Shown: one piece after another, positions 25,849 to 34,869 of the stretch
Layout: each line of letters begins with the position of its first letter
Numbering within the stretch: the stretch's first letter is position 1
From: Fimbriimonas ginsengisoli Gsoil 348
GTDB taxonomy: Bacteria > Armatimonadota > Fimbriimonadia > Fimbriimonadales > Fimbriimonadaceae
Length of the DNA: 47,174 nucleotides
Reading direction: 5' to 3'
NCBI GenBank assembly: GCA_945881865.1
Contig: CAMCVK010000018.1
Coordinates: forward strand, 1 to 47,174
Notes under the pieces: generated by a model
Database searches by the model: none
What the model was told of the DNA's origin: nothing
The model's input: only the letters and a program-made list of their open reading frames with translations
Made by a program: the position numbers and the translations under genes

Positions 25849-26860
25849 AGTAGGACTCGCCGCCCGCGATAAAGGGGCCGACGTCGCCTACTTTGGTTCT
25901 CTGCGCGGAATGGAGCGAGAAGCGGCGGCGCGGGCCGGAGTCGCGTTTCGCGGATTTCCGAGCGAGCCGCTTCTCGGGATCAAGTCTCTTGCCGGGCTTC
26001 GCTCGCGAGTGCAGATGCTTCGCGCCATCGGCATGGCGGTTCTGGCGGTGCGGAAGCATCGGCCGGACTACGTGTTTTCAACCGGAGGGTACGGCGCCGT
26101 TCCGGTCGTCTTTGCGGCGCGATTGCTCAAGGTTCCGTTTGGCATTCACGAGGCGAATAGCCTTCCCGGGCGGTCGAATCGCGCGTTTGCCCGGTCGGCG
26201 CGAGCGTTCACGTGCACGTTTCGCTCCACCCCGTCGTTTCTGCCGGAGGTCAAGGTTCGCCGGACGGGCCATCCTATCCGTGAGGGGTTGCGGCGTCCGC
26301 CGAATCCGTCGCACCAAACAGTGCTGGTGATGGGCGGTTCACAGGGCTCCCGGTTCCTCAACGACGTGGTCTACGAAGTCGCCCGAGCGCGGCCGAATCT
26401 CAGGATCGTCCACTCGGTCGGAAAAGGTGATTTCGAGAGAATGCGAAGCCGATCGCTTTCCCAAGGGCACGAAATTCACGCCTATCTGGACGCCGCCGAA
26501 ATCGCGAAGGCATACGGCGAAGCAAGCCTAGTCATTGGCCGAAGTGGCAGCAGCCTTGCCGAGTTCGCCGCCACCCGCGCGCCCTCGATTCTGGTGCCGC
26601 TGCCAACCTCCGCCGACCATCACCAGTACTACAATGCGCGAGAGTTTGCCGAGATGGGCGCGGCCGACATCTTCTGGCAGCCTGACTCGGCGGCCGCCCC
26701 CGTTTCAGGCGTGCCGACTGCGACCGCAACGGCCGTGGCGGAGGCCATCGATGCCTGGGTCGAAAATCCATCACGGGTCGAGAAAGCGCGTCACAATTTA
26801 GAAGATTGGGACCGACCGGATGCGACGCGTGATATCGTCGCGGGAATCTGGGGGGCTTAA
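25793..26860 (+). CDS. murG: UDP-GlcNAc:lipid I N-acetylglucosaminyltransferase MurG
   Basis: A 355-residue peripheral membrane GT-B glycosyltransferase that converts lipid I to lipid II. The start is TTG 25793 (MRLIITGGGTGGHVYPALEV) because GGGAGGG lies 5 bases before it and the glycine-rich GGGTGGHVYPA motif normally starts MurG. The frame is open upstream inside ftsW but is not MurG-like. FSTGGYGAVPVVFAA, HEANSLPGRSNR, VMGGSQGSRFLND and IGRSGSSLAEFAA are present. The next gene (murC-ddl) begins 8 bases after the stop. Confidence 0.94.
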   Translation: MRLIITGGGTGGHVYPALEVGLAARDKGADVAYFGSLRGMEREAAARAGVAFRGFPSEPLLGIKSLAGLRSRVQMLRAIGMAVLAVRKHRPDYVFSTGGYGAVPVVFAARLLKVPFGIHEANSLPGRSNRAFARSARAFTCTFRSTPSFLPEVKVRRTGHPIREGLRRPPNPSHQTVLVMGGSQGSRFLNDVVYEVARARPNLRIVHSVGKGDFERMRSRSLSQGHEIHAYLDAAEIAKAYGEASLVIGRSGSSLAEFAATRAPSILVPLPTSADHHQYYNAREFAEMGAADIFWQPDSAAAPVSGVPTATATAVAEAIDAWVENPSRVEKARHNLEDWDRPDATRDIVAGIWGA

Positions 26861-26868
26861 GAAGTTCG

Positions 26869-29151
26869 ATGCGAAAACCTGCCGAGATTGCCACCGCCTT
26901 TGCCGACCGTGAGGGATTGCGCTCCGCGACTTCGTTCTTCTTGGTTGGCATCGGTGGGGCCGGAATGAGCCCGCTCGCCCAGATGCTCCGGCGTCGCGGA
27001 CTTGCCGTCGCCGGGTCCGATTCAACGGCAAGCGAGGAAACCGAACGGCTGCAAAGCCTCGGCATCGACGTTCAAATTGGGCATTCGGGCGACCTCATTC
27101 AGCGCCTCGCCAATTCAACGATGGCGGTCGTCCTCTCGGACGCGATTGATCTGGATTCAAGCCCGGAAGTCGCCGCCGCCCGCACGTTGAGCCTCCCGTT
27201 GTTTCGGCGTAGCCAGCTCTTGGGCTACCTAACGGCCGATCGAAAGGTGATCGCGGTTACGGGAACCCACGGAAAAACCACGACGACCGGCATGATCGCG
27301 GCCGGACTACTTGCGGCCGGAATGGACCCATTGATCATCGTGGGCGCGAATGTGCCGGAGTTCGGCGGTTCGGTTGTGGAAGGAAACGGCGCATGGGCGG
27401 TGGTGGAGGCCTGCGAAGCTTACGATGCCTTTCATGACCTTCAGCCGGAGATCGTGGTGCTCACGAACCTGGAGCCGGATCACTTGGATTTTCACGGCAC
27501 CTGGGAAAATCTGCTTGGCAGCGTTCGACGGTTTGTGGCACGCGTTCCCGAAACTGGCCAACTGGTCATCCCGACGGGCGACCCGGGCTCCGAGCTCGTC
27601 GCCAAGACGTTTGCCGGCCAGATTCAAAGCACGACGCCGGCTTCCGACCTCCGACTGGCCGCTCCGGGAGAGCACAACCGTCAAAATGCCGCCCTTGCCC
27701 TTGCCGTTGGTGAGGCAGTTGGAGCCGCCGCGGCGGAATTCCACGCCGGTGTGGCCGCGTTTCGCGGAGCGCAGCGGCGGCTGCAGGTGTTGCTTGACGG
27801 TGAGATCACGGTCGTAGATGACTATGCCCACCACCCCACGGAAATCACCGCGAGCCTCGGCGCGCTGCGGGAGCGCTTTCCGGGGCGCCGCCTAGTGGTT
27901 GCCTTCCAGCCGCATCTGTATAGCCGCACGGCGGACAACTTGGTCGGATTCTCTAACGCGCTGAACGCGGCAGATATCGTCTTCCTGACCGATATCTATC
28001 CGGCCCGCGAGGCGCCCATCCCGGGAATCAGCTCGGCCCGAATCGGCGAGCAGATTCGAAAACCGGTGAAGTACGTGCCAAGCCGCTACCTTCTGCCGCG
28101 CATGGTCGCGGCGGACGTCCAACCGCGGGATGTGGTCGTCGGAATGGGAGCCGGCACCATTTCGGAGTTTGCCCCGGCGTTCTTGCAGGAGCTCGACCGA
28201 AAACAACGCGCTCCGAAGATTCTCGTGGCGTACGGCGGCGACAGTGCCGAGCGAGAAGTTAGCCTTCTTTCGGGTCGCGCAGTCTATGACGCACTGCGCT
28301 CGCTGGGCTACCAGGTCGAGCTTGTCGACCTGACCGAACGGCTCTTTGGCCGAGGCGACCTTAAATCACTTAGTGGGCCAGACCGGCCAGACCTGGTGTT
28401 TCTCGCCGTGCACGGCACCAATCAGGAAGACGGTGCCGTCCAGGGGCTGCTCGAACTCCTCCACATCCCGTACACCGGCAGCGGAATCCAGGCGTCGGCG
28501 GTTGCGATGGACAAGCAGGCGACCAAGGTCGCCCTGGAGCGCGCGGGGATCCGCGTGCCCCGTGGGCAGTTCCTTCGCGCCCGCACCGACGAACTGAGTC
28601 TGCAGCCACCGGTTGTGGTGAAGCCGAACGCCCAGGGAAGCACAGTTGGGCTTTCGTTCGTCGAAACGGCAGAAGATCTGGAAATCGCCCTCGATCGCGC
28701 ATTTGCGTTCCCAGGCGGAGTGTTGGTGGAAGAGTGGATTCGCGGAATGGAGATCAGCACGCCAGTGCTCGTGGATCGCGCCTTACCGCCGGTCGAGATC
28801 GCCCCTATCTCGGGCCGCTACGACTTTGCGAGCAAGTACACCCCCGGCGCGACGGAGGAGATTGTTCCGGCACGGCTGCGGCCCGAAGTGCTCGCCGAAG
28901 CACAGAAGATCGCCCTCGATGCGCACCGGATGCTTGGCTGTACGGGCGCAACCCGAACCGACGCGATGGTCCGCGACCCGGAAGGAAAGGCGGAGATTTT
29001 CGTGCTGGAGGTCAACACGCTTCCGGGATTGACCGGCACGTCATTGCTTCCCAACAGCGCGGCGGCGGTTGGAATTTCATTCCCGATGCTCTGCCAAGCC
29101 ATCGTCGACGACGCCCTCGCGAACGCCAAACGGAGGCGCATGGGTGGCTAA
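26869..29151 (+). CDS. murC: Fused UDP-MurNAc:L-alanine ligase / D-Ala-D-Ala ligase (MurC-Ddl)
   Basis: A single 760-residue frame without a break. Residues about 1-448 are MurC: GIGGAGMSPLAQMLRRRG, ATP loop TGTHGKTTTTG, EACEAYDAFHDLQPEI and VDDYAHHPTEITASL. From about residue 450 to the end is an ATP-grasp D-Ala-D-Ala ligase: GGDSAEREVSLLSG, HGTNQEDGAVQG, MDKQATK, VVKPNAQGSTVG and VNTLPGLTGTSLLPN. It would add L-Ala to UDP-MurNAc and also make the D-Ala-D-Ala used by MurF. Such fusions are known in Chlamydiae; I cannot say how common they are in this lineage. murB, which often sits here, is absent. Confidence 0.95.
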   Translation: MRKPAEIATAFADREGLRSATSFFLVGIGGAGMSPLAQMLRRRGLAVAGSDSTASEETERLQSLGIDVQIGHSGDLIQRLANSTMAVVLSDAIDLDSSPEVAAARTLSLPLFRRSQLLGYLTADRKVIAVTGTHGKTTTTGMIAAGLLAAGMDPLIIVGANVPEFGGSVVEGNGAWAVVEACEAYDAFHDLQPEIVVLTNLEPDHLDFHGTWENLLGSVRRFVARVPETGQLVIPTGDPGSELVAKTFAGQIQSTTPASDLRLAAPGEHNRQNAALALAVGEAVGAAAAEFHAGVAAFRGAQRRLQVLLDGEITVVDDYAHHPTEITASLGALRERFPGRRLVVAFQPHLYSRTADNLVGFSNALNAADIVFLTDIYPAREAPIPGISSARIGEQIRKPVKYVPSRYLLPRMVAADVQPRDVVVGMGAGTISEFAPAFLQELDRKQRAPKILVAYGGDSAEREVSLLSGRAVYDALRSLGYQVELVDLTERLFGRGDLKSLSGPDRPDLVFLAVHGTNQEDGAVQGLLELLHIPYTGSGIQASAVAMDKQATKVALERAGIRVPRGQFLRARTDELSLQPPVVVKPNAQGSTVGLSFVETAEDLEIALDRAFAFPGGVLVEEWIRGMEISTPVLVDRALPPVEIAPISGRYDFASKYTPGATEEIVPARLRPEVLAEAQKIALDAHRMLGCTGATRTDAMVRDPEGKAEIFVLEVNTLPGLTGTSLLPNSAAAVGISFPMLCQAIVDDALANAKRRRMGG

Positions 29152-29890
29152 AAATGGCACTCGTCTCGCTCTGATCCTCGCGATCTTCGTCAACGGAATC
29201 GTCGCTTGGCAGAACAGTCGGCTCACGGAACTTCGGTCGGTACGGCTCGTCGGCGTGCGCGTGGCCGACAAAGCCGCTATGGCGGAGATCTTCTCCACCG
29301 CCAAGAACGTTCCGTACTCACGGGTGAACGACCGAAACATTGAGGCGTTGGTTCTCAACCGCTCGAACATTGCCGCGGCACATTTGGAGCGCAACTTCCT
29401 CGGCCGAGGCGTCCTGACGGTGAGCTATCGCAAGCCGGTCGCGAAACTTGCCGAAGCCGAAGATCTCGCACTCTCGGACACGGGCGTCTTGTATCGCGAG
29501 CCGCAGTCTTTGACGAACCTCCCCAAGCTGGAAATCGACCCGGAAGCGAGGACATTTGGACTCGGATTAATGTCTGCCGTTCCGCTGCGCTCGCTGGCCT
29601 ACCTCGCGGTGAAGGCACCGGCTACCCTACCGACGGCTCCGCTCACAATTACCCTCGAGAAAACTGGACTCCTATGCTTAAATATACAGGACTGCCGAAT
29701 TGAACTCGGATCGACGGAAAACTTGGATACCAAACTTGAGGCCCTGCAGATTTTGCTTGCACGGAACCGAGAACTTCTCCAAGAGTACGAGAGATTGACG
29801 CTAACGGTGCCAACCAGACCGTTTGCGGTCCGCCGAAACACAATCGCGGCAGTTCCTTCCGCAGCGACGTCTCCTACCGGCCAACAATAA
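29144..29890 (+). CDS. ftsQ: Division protein FtsQ/DivIB (POTRA)
   Basis: A 248-residue bitopic membrane protein. The GTG at 29144 is chosen because CGGAGG lies 7 bases upstream. A short basic start (MAKNGTR) is followed by a membrane helix (LALILAIFVNGIVAW) and a POTRA-like region from about residue 30. The segments VRLVGVRVADKAAM and RNFLGRGVLTVSYRKPVAKLA fit FtsQ's POTRA and beta domains. In the divisome it links FtsL/FtsB with later proteins. The sequence is divergent, so the assignment leans on position, topology and the POTRA pattern. It overlaps the murC-ddl stop by 8 nt. Confidence 0.8.
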   Translation: MAKNGTRLALILAIFVNGIVAWQNSRLTELRSVRLVGVRVADKAAMAEIFSTAKNVPYSRVNDRNIEALVLNRSNIAAAHLERNFLGRGVLTVSYRKPVAKLAEAEDLALSDTGVLYREPQSLTNLPKLEIDPEARTFGLGLMSAVPLRSLAYLAVKAPATLPTAPLTITLEKTGLLCLNIQDCRIELGSTENLDTKLEALQILLARNRELLQEYERLTLTVPTRPFAVRRNTIAAVPSAATSPTGQQ

Positions 29891-29897
29891 GAATTCA

Positions 29898-30668
29898 ATG
29901 AGCAGCATCTTTACTAACCGCCAGAATACGGCTAATCAATGGATTTGGCCGGTAAGCGCCATGTGCCTTGTTCTCGGCTTCATGTGTTCATTGGCATGGG
30001 TTACCGAAGATAACCGGCAATCACGCATTCGTCTTCTGCCAGCGGACCAGTCTAGGCGACTCACGGAAGGTGCCATTGATATCGATTCGTACCAAGAACT
30101 CACCACGGAAGTTTCTAAGCTTCGCGACGAAAAGACCAAACTTGAAAACGCTCTTGCCGGAACGAACAGTCAGACAAAGGCGCTAAACGACGGTCTACAA
30201 GACGCGAAGATCTTCGCCTGCTTGACCGACCTCGAGGGTCCCGGCGTGGTGGTATCCCTTCGCGATAGTCCCCGCGCAGGCACCGGAATGGCGGGCGACG
30301 TCTCCGTGAGCCCAGACGCCGTGATCCATGACACCGATGTTCTCCGCGTGGTGAACGAGTTGTTCAACGCCTCGGCAGAGGCGGTCGCGGTGAATGAGCA
30401 CCGAATCTCGCCGCGATCGAGCATCCGCTGCGTGGGTTCCACCGTGCTCATCAATGATGTGAAAATTTCGTCGCCGATCGAGATTCGCGCCATCGGCGAT
30501 CCAGCCACGATCATGGGCGCAATGAATATGCCTGGGGGCGTGCTTCACGAGATTCGCACCTCGGATCCGGCGATGGTTTCCATCGAGAAAGCGGCCCGAA
30601 TGACCGTCAAGGCTTACGCTGGACCCACCGAGGTCCGATTTAGCAAGGTTCCGGTACCGAAGAAGTGA
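29898..30668 (+). CDS. DUF881 (YlxW/YlxX-like) membrane protein
   Basis: A 256-residue protein with one N-terminal membrane helix (WPVSAMCLVLGFMCSLAWV), a predicted coiled-coil (about 60-105, ELTTEVSKLRDEKTKLENAL) and then the DUF881 domain (LTDLEGPGVVVSLRDSPR, HDTDVLRVVNELFNASAEAVAVNEHRIS, IRCVGSTVLINDV). In Firmicutes and Actinobacteria such proteins (YlxW/YlxX) are encoded between divIB and sbp/ftsA; their role is not settled. The ATG at 29898 follows ftsQ after 7 bases. Its stop overlaps the sbp start (GTGA). Confidence 0.85.
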   Translation: MSSIFTNRQNTANQWIWPVSAMCLVLGFMCSLAWVTEDNRQSRIRLLPADQSRRLTEGAIDIDSYQELTTEVSKLRDEKTKLENALAGTNSQTKALNDGLQDAKIFACLTDLEGPGVVVSLRDSPRAGTGMAGDVSVSPDAVIHDTDVLRVVNELFNASAEAVAVNEHRISPRSSIRCVGSTVLINDVKISSPIEIRAIGDPATIMGAMNMPGGVLHEIRTSDPAMVSIEKAARMTVKAYAGPTEVRFSKVPVPKK

Positions 30669-31057
30669 TTCTCATTCCCATCCTGGCCTTGCTGATCGGC
30701 GCGGCGATCACCCTACTGGTGAAGATCGATCCGATCACGGGTGCGAACGCGCAGTATCTTGCCGTTGCATGCCTTGCCGGCATCGATACGGTCTGCGGTG
30801 GTATTCGAAGTGGCTTGGAAGGGAAGTTCCGGAACGACGTGTTTCTGACGGGTTTTGTGTCGAACATCCTCATCGCCTCCGGCTTGGCATGGCTCGGCGA
30901 TAAAATCTATATCAACCTGTTTCTGGCGGTCGCGCTGGTGTTCGCTACGCGAATTTTCAATAATCTCAGCGTCATCCGTCGCTTTGGGCTCACAGCCGTG
31001 CTAGATTGGCGGCAACGTCAAAAGAAAAAGCCTTCCGGACCGCTTGAGAACCCCTAA
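30665..31057 (+). CDS. sbp: Small basic protein (DUF1290)
   Basis: A 130-residue protein with about three hydrophobic segments and a basic C-terminal tail (RQRQKKKP). The segment AQYLAVACLAGIDTVCGGIRSGLEGKFRNDVFLTGF is characteristic of the small basic protein family (DUF1290) found between DUF881 genes and ftsA/ftsZ. The function is unknown. The GTG start at 30665 overlaps the preceding stop, and ftsA begins about 35 bases after its stop. Confidence 0.87.
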   Translation: MILIPILALLIGAAITLLVKIDPITGANAQYLAVACLAGIDTVCGGIRSGLEGKFRNDVFLTGFVSNILIASGLAWLGDKIYINLFLAVALVFATRIFNNLSVIRRFGLTAVLDWRQRQKKKPSGPLENP

Positions 31058-31092
31058 TGACGAGCGGCCCGCAATGATGGAGCAATAAATCG

Positions 31093-32274
31093 ATGAACCG
31101 TGCTTTTGTGATCGACCTGGGAGGTTCCCAGGTAACCGGCCTCGTGGCCACGTCTGAGGACCGGTTGCGCGTTGAGGCGCTCGCAAGCCTTCCCAGCGAG
31201 GGCGTTTGGCGAGGAAATATTACGAGTCCCGATGCCGCGTCGGCGGTCCTGCGCCGCGTGATGGCAGACCTGCAGGTAAAAGGAAGTGGCACGCTGGGAC
31301 CCGCCGTCGTTTCGATTTCCGGGGCGCACCTGGAAGTTCTGAATGGCCAGGGCATGAAGCTCATCGTTCCGCGAGCACGGCATATCACGAACCAGGACGT
31401 GATGGAGGTCGTAAACCACAGCCGCGCGATCCTCCTGCCGCCAGATCGCGAACAAATCCACGTGGTGCCACGTGCATTCCGCATTGATGGCGAGCCTGGT
31501 TTCATGCGCCCAACCGGCCACCCCGGCTCGAAAATCGAGGCCGAAACGTTCATCGTGACCGGGAAGAAAGACGCCGTTGAAACCTTGCAGCGGGTCGTTG
31601 TCTCCTCGGGAGGGACGGTAGACCAAATCATTCACGCCGGACTTGCCGCCGGCTTGGGAGTCCTGAAGTCGCAAGAAATCGATCAGGGCGCGTTAGTGGT
31701 GGACATCGGCTACGGCACGACCGACGTTGGCCTCTTCTTTGCGGGCTCAATTGCGTTTGCGGCGTCCATTCCGGTCGGTGGCGGGCACGTCACCAGCGAC
31801 ATCGCGGAGCTTCTGAAGACGTCGGTCGAGGATGCCGAACAGCTGAAGATCGATTCTGGGTCGGCGTCGCCACGGGCGGTTCCCGAGTCCGACTCGGTGC
31901 AGGTCTGCCAACTTGGCCAGCCGCTCACCCGGCCGATGCACCGACGAGTCCTCGCCGAAATCATCGAAAGCCGATTGCGCGAGATTCTTCTACTTGCCAA
32001 AGCGGCAATCGATAAAACGGGTCTGAATACGCGCGTCACGCTAGTGGTGCTCACCGGAAACGGCGCGAAGATTCCGAACACGGATCGCCTAGCGGCGGAA
32101 GTCTGGCCAGATCACCGCATTCGCGTCGAGTTTCCGGCGAAGGGAACCGCAGTTGCGCTGGGCTTGGCTCGATATGCCTTGCAGAGCCAAGAAGAGATGG
32201 CACCCGCCGCTCCGTCGGCGGAGACTCTGGTGGGTCGTGTGCGATCTTTATTCTCCGGTTTAGGAAAAAATTAG
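31093..32274 (+). CDS. ftsA: Cell division protein FtsA
   Basis: A 393-residue actin-like ATPase that links FtsZ to the membrane. The nucleotide sites are visible as FVIDLGGSQVTGLV (phosphate 1), VVDIGYGTTDVGLF (phosphate 2) and VLTGNGAKI (adenosine loop). The FtsA-specific 1C domain is present around residues 85-165. The C-terminus ends in a short amphipathic stretch, LVGRVRSLFSGLGKN, which fits the membrane-targeting helix. The ATG at 31093 follows a GGAG about 10 bases upstream. ftsZ follows after 93 bases, leaving space for extra regulation. Confidence 0.93.
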   Translation: MNRAFVIDLGGSQVTGLVATSEDRLRVEALASLPSEGVWRGNITSPDAASAVLRRVMADLQVKGSGTLGPAVVSISGAHLEVLNGQGMKLIVPRARHITNQDVMEVVNHSRAILLPPDREQIHVVPRAFRIDGEPGFMRPTGHPGSKIEAETFIVTGKKDAVETLQRVVVSSGGTVDQIIHAGLAAGLGVLKSQEIDQGALVVDIGYGTTDVGLFFAGSIAFAASIPVGGGHVTSDIAELLKTSVEDAEQLKIDSGSASPRAVPESDSVQVCQLGQPLTRPMHRRVLAEIIESRLREILLLAKAAIDKTGLNTRVTLVVLTGNGAKIPNTDRLAAEVWPDHRIRVEFPAKGTAVALGLARYALQSQEEMAPAAPSAETLVGRVRSLFSGLGKN

Positions 32275-32367
32275 TGCCCCAGTCGGGGTGGAAATCCGGC
32301 ACACTAGAGTATTACGAAAAATGCGTTGCTCACAAAATTCTGCCGTGGGCTCGCATCTTAGGAATCC

Positions 32368-33564
32368 ATGGCATTAACAACTCAGAACGCGGTGATTAAG
32401 GTGGTTGGCGTTGGCGGAGGCGGTTCGAACGCCGTCCAGCGCATGATTGAATTCGGCATTAAAGGAGTCGAGTTCATCGCGATGAACACCGACGTCCAGG
32501 TCCTCGACCTCAGCTCGGCCACTAAGAAGATCCAGCTCGGCCAGAACACTTCGCGCGGGCTTGGCGCGGGAGGAAACCCCGAGGTCGGTAAGGCGGCTGC
32601 GGAGGAATCGCGCGCCGAGATTCGCAAGGCACTGGAAGGCGCCGACATGGTCTTCATTACCGCCGGAATGGGCGGCGGAACCGGAACCGGTGCCGCGCCG
32701 GTTGTGGCGGATCTCGCCAAAGAAATGAACGCGCTCACGGTCGCCGTCGTGACGAAGCCGTTCCTCTTTGAAGGCGCGCGCCGAAAGAAGCTGGCCGAGG
32801 CTGGCGTAACCGCGCTGATGGGCCGCGTTGACACGATCATCACGATTCCGAACGAGAAGTTGATGAGCGTGGTCGAGAAGAAGACCACTCTTCAGGAATC
32901 TTTTAAGGTTGCCGATGACGTCCTCCGCCAGGGCGTTCAGGGCATTTCGGACATCATCACGATCGCGGGCCAGATTAACGTCGACTTTGCCGACGTTCGC
33001 GCTGTGATGGAGAACGCGGGACCGGCTTTGATGGGAATCGGCTACGGCGTCGGCGAGCACCGTGCGGTGCAGGCCGCTCAGCAGGCAACGAACTCGCCGC
33101 TGCTTGAGCGAACGATTCACGGGGCAACCGGGCTCCTGGTTAACATCACTAGCAACGCCGACCTCACGCTGGCCGAAACGAACGAGGCCATGACTTACAT
33201 TCGCAATCTCTGCGACGAAGAGGACGTTAACATCTACTTCGGAACGGTGGTTGACCCGTCGCTTGAGAACGAGATTCGAATCTCCGTCCTGGCGACGGGG
33301 TTCGTTTCGGCGCCCTCCGCGCAGTCGGTGGCCGTTGCGGCCGCCCCCAAACCGGCGGAAACGCCGGTGCAGCCGGTGGTTCCGGCTCCTCAACCGCGAA
33401 CCGGAGCCAGCAGCGCAGACTTCATTGACCAGGTTCGGCAAACCATGACCGGTGGAGCCCCGCGAAACGCTCCCGTGGAGCCCGAGCAAGTCGTCGACGA
33501 ATCCGACCTCGACATCCCGGCGTTCCTGCGCGAGGCACGCCGCCGAAACGGCCAGAACCAGTAA
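32368..33564 (+). CDS. ftsZ: Cell division GTPase FtsZ
   Basis: A 398-residue tubulin-like GTPase that forms the Z-ring. The GTP-binding signature GGGTGTG is at residues 102-108 and the T7 loop with NVDFAD at about 204-209. An Ala/Pro-rich linker (about 315-375) leads to the conserved C-terminal peptide [10 protein letters not shown], which docks to FtsA and other partners. The ATG at 32368 has AGGA just upstream. The 93-base gap after ftsA holds a small GCCCC/GGGG hairpin and could carry its own promoter. It ends the dcw cluster. Confidence 0.97.
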   Translation: MALTTQNAVIKVVGVGGGGSNAVQRMIEFGIKGVEFIAMNTDVQVLDLSSATKKIQLGQNTSRGLGAGGNPEVGKAAAEESRAEIRKALEGADMVFITAGMGGGTGTGAAPVVADLAKEMNALTVAVVTKPFLFEGARRKKLAEAGVTALMGRVDTIITIPNEKLMSVVEKKTTLQESFKVADDVLRQGVQGISDIITIAGQINVDFADVRAVMENAGPALMGIGYGVGEHRAVQAAQQATNSPLLERTIHGATGLLVNITSNADLTLAETNEAMTYIRNLCDEEDVNIYFGTVVDPSLENEIRISVLATGFVSAPSAQSVAVAAAPKPAETPVQPVVPAPQPRTGASSADFIDQVRQTMTGGAPRNAPVEPEQVVDESDLDIPAFLREARRRNGQNQ

Positions 33565-33621
33565 CGGCTCCGCAGATTCGGAGTGCAAAGTACCGAGGCC
33601 ATCCGTCTACAAGTTAGGCGT

Positions 33622-34869
33622 ATGTTCTCGTTCCTTTTTCTGGTCACCACCCTTCAAGATTCCACCCCGATTGACTACGCGGCGGCGTTTCGCGTGCCCC
33701 CGGTCATCGTGGAATCTGCCCGCATCGCGACGACGCCCGTACTCGACGGGAAGCTGGAAGAGGAAGAGTGGGACCCGTTCGCAAGCGAAGCTACCGGTTC
33801 GACATTTTTGCAGTGGCAGCCGGGCGCGCTGAACGTTGCGGCGAAGATTCCCGCCGGTAAAGACCTTGTCGTTTCTCTCGACCTCTCCGGGAACGGTTGG
33901 CTGATCGGTGCCGACAACCTCGAGCTTCGGGTGCAAATCGTCGCCGGAAAGCCGGTGCTCTCGGGTCGCCTGGTTGACGCGACGAATGTCAACGGCCCGG
34001 TTTGGATTCCGCTACCGGGCTTTGCGCTTTCGTCGATGGCGGCGGTTTCGTCCGACGGAGACGGCACGACCATTGAAGCCACCTTCGTCGATCCGGGCCT
34101 GGGTCTATTGCCCGAGGAAGAGGCCAAGCGCGTCTCGGTTCGGATGGATGCGTTGGATGCGAATTCAGGCGAAGTCGGTGCATTTGTCCCGCGAGTGCTC
34201 GCGCCCGTGACGTTTGTGCTTTCGCGCTCTGCGGGCCTGCCCGAAGGCTTGCGGTTCAAGCCCGAGGGCGAAGGGAAGGGCGTCGTTCCGGGACAGAGCT
34301 TTCGGCTTCGCTACACGTTCGAAGGCGAGAACAAGCTAGGTTTGCAGCGCATTGCCCTGCGATCAGAAGGCCCGGCGAAGCTTGCCTCGAATCTGCTGGA
34401 GTCGCCATTCCCCATCTTCGACAATAAGAAGCGGGCGTTCATCGACTACGATTCGCTAGTGGCCGCCGGAGCGTCGCTTGGCTACCGTGTTGCGCGGGGG
34501 ACTCTTACGACGGCGGACGGGCTTCCCGGCCTCACGCAGATCAGCTACCGGATTGCCCCGCCGATCGATGTCGAACTTGTGCGCTCCAAGGTGGTCGTGA
34601 GCCAAACCGACCGAAGCCAGAAGCTGACGTTCTACATCCGGTCGAACTCGTCGAAGGGCGTCGACGGCACGGTGACGCTGTCCATCCCCGACCCGATCCG
34701 AATCCTGAACGGCAACGTTCGGACGTTTCGGTTCGGTCCGAGGGGCCGCTCGCGGCAGACGCTGGAACTTTACGTTCCAGCGAATACCGTGGGTCCATAT
34801 CCGGTGACGTTCGCGATCAGCGCAAACGCGTGGAAGTACGAGCAGAAAGGTTTCGTCAACGTCCGCTAG
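33622..34869 (+). CDS. Secreted CBM9-like beta-sandwich protein, function unknown
   Basis: About 415 residues. Start placed at ATG 33622 (MFSFLFLVTTLQDS), which gives a short hydrophobic N-terminus that could be a signal; an ATG at 33583 adds 13 non-hydrophobic residues. The segment ARIATTPVLDGKLEEEEWDPFA resembles the start of carbohydrate-binding module family 9 and related sandwich domains. The C-terminal part (about 300-415) looks like an Ig-type beta domain (VTLSIPDPIRI, TLELYVPANTVGPYPVTF). No catalytic motif is seen. It follows ftsZ by 57 bases in the same direction, but a functional link to division is not evident. Confidence 0.6.
   Translation: MFSFLFLVTTLQDSTPIDYAAAFRVPPVIVESARIATTPVLDGKLEEEEWDPFASEATGSTFLQWQPGALNVAAKIPAGKDLVVSLDLSGNGWLIGADNLELRVQIVAGKPVLSGRLVDATNVNGPVWIPLPGFALSSMAAVSSDGDGTTIEATFVDPGLGLLPEEEAKRVSVRMDALDANSGEVGAFVPRVLAPVTFVLSRSAGLPEGLRFKPEGEGKGVVPGQSFRLRYTFEGENKLGLQRIALRSEGPAKLASNLLESPFPIFDNKKRAFIDYDSLVAAGASLGYRVARGTLTTADGLPGLTQISYRIAPPIDVELVRSKVVVSQTDRSQKLTFYIRSNSSKGVDGTVTLSIPDPIRILNGNVRTFRFGPRGRSRQTLELYVPANTVGPYPVTFAISANAWKYEQKGFVNVR

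Noticed and set aside
32374-33588. 404-codon minus-strand frame opposite ftsZ
   Set aside because: Exact antisense of ftsZ, with Arg/His-rich composition and no motif.
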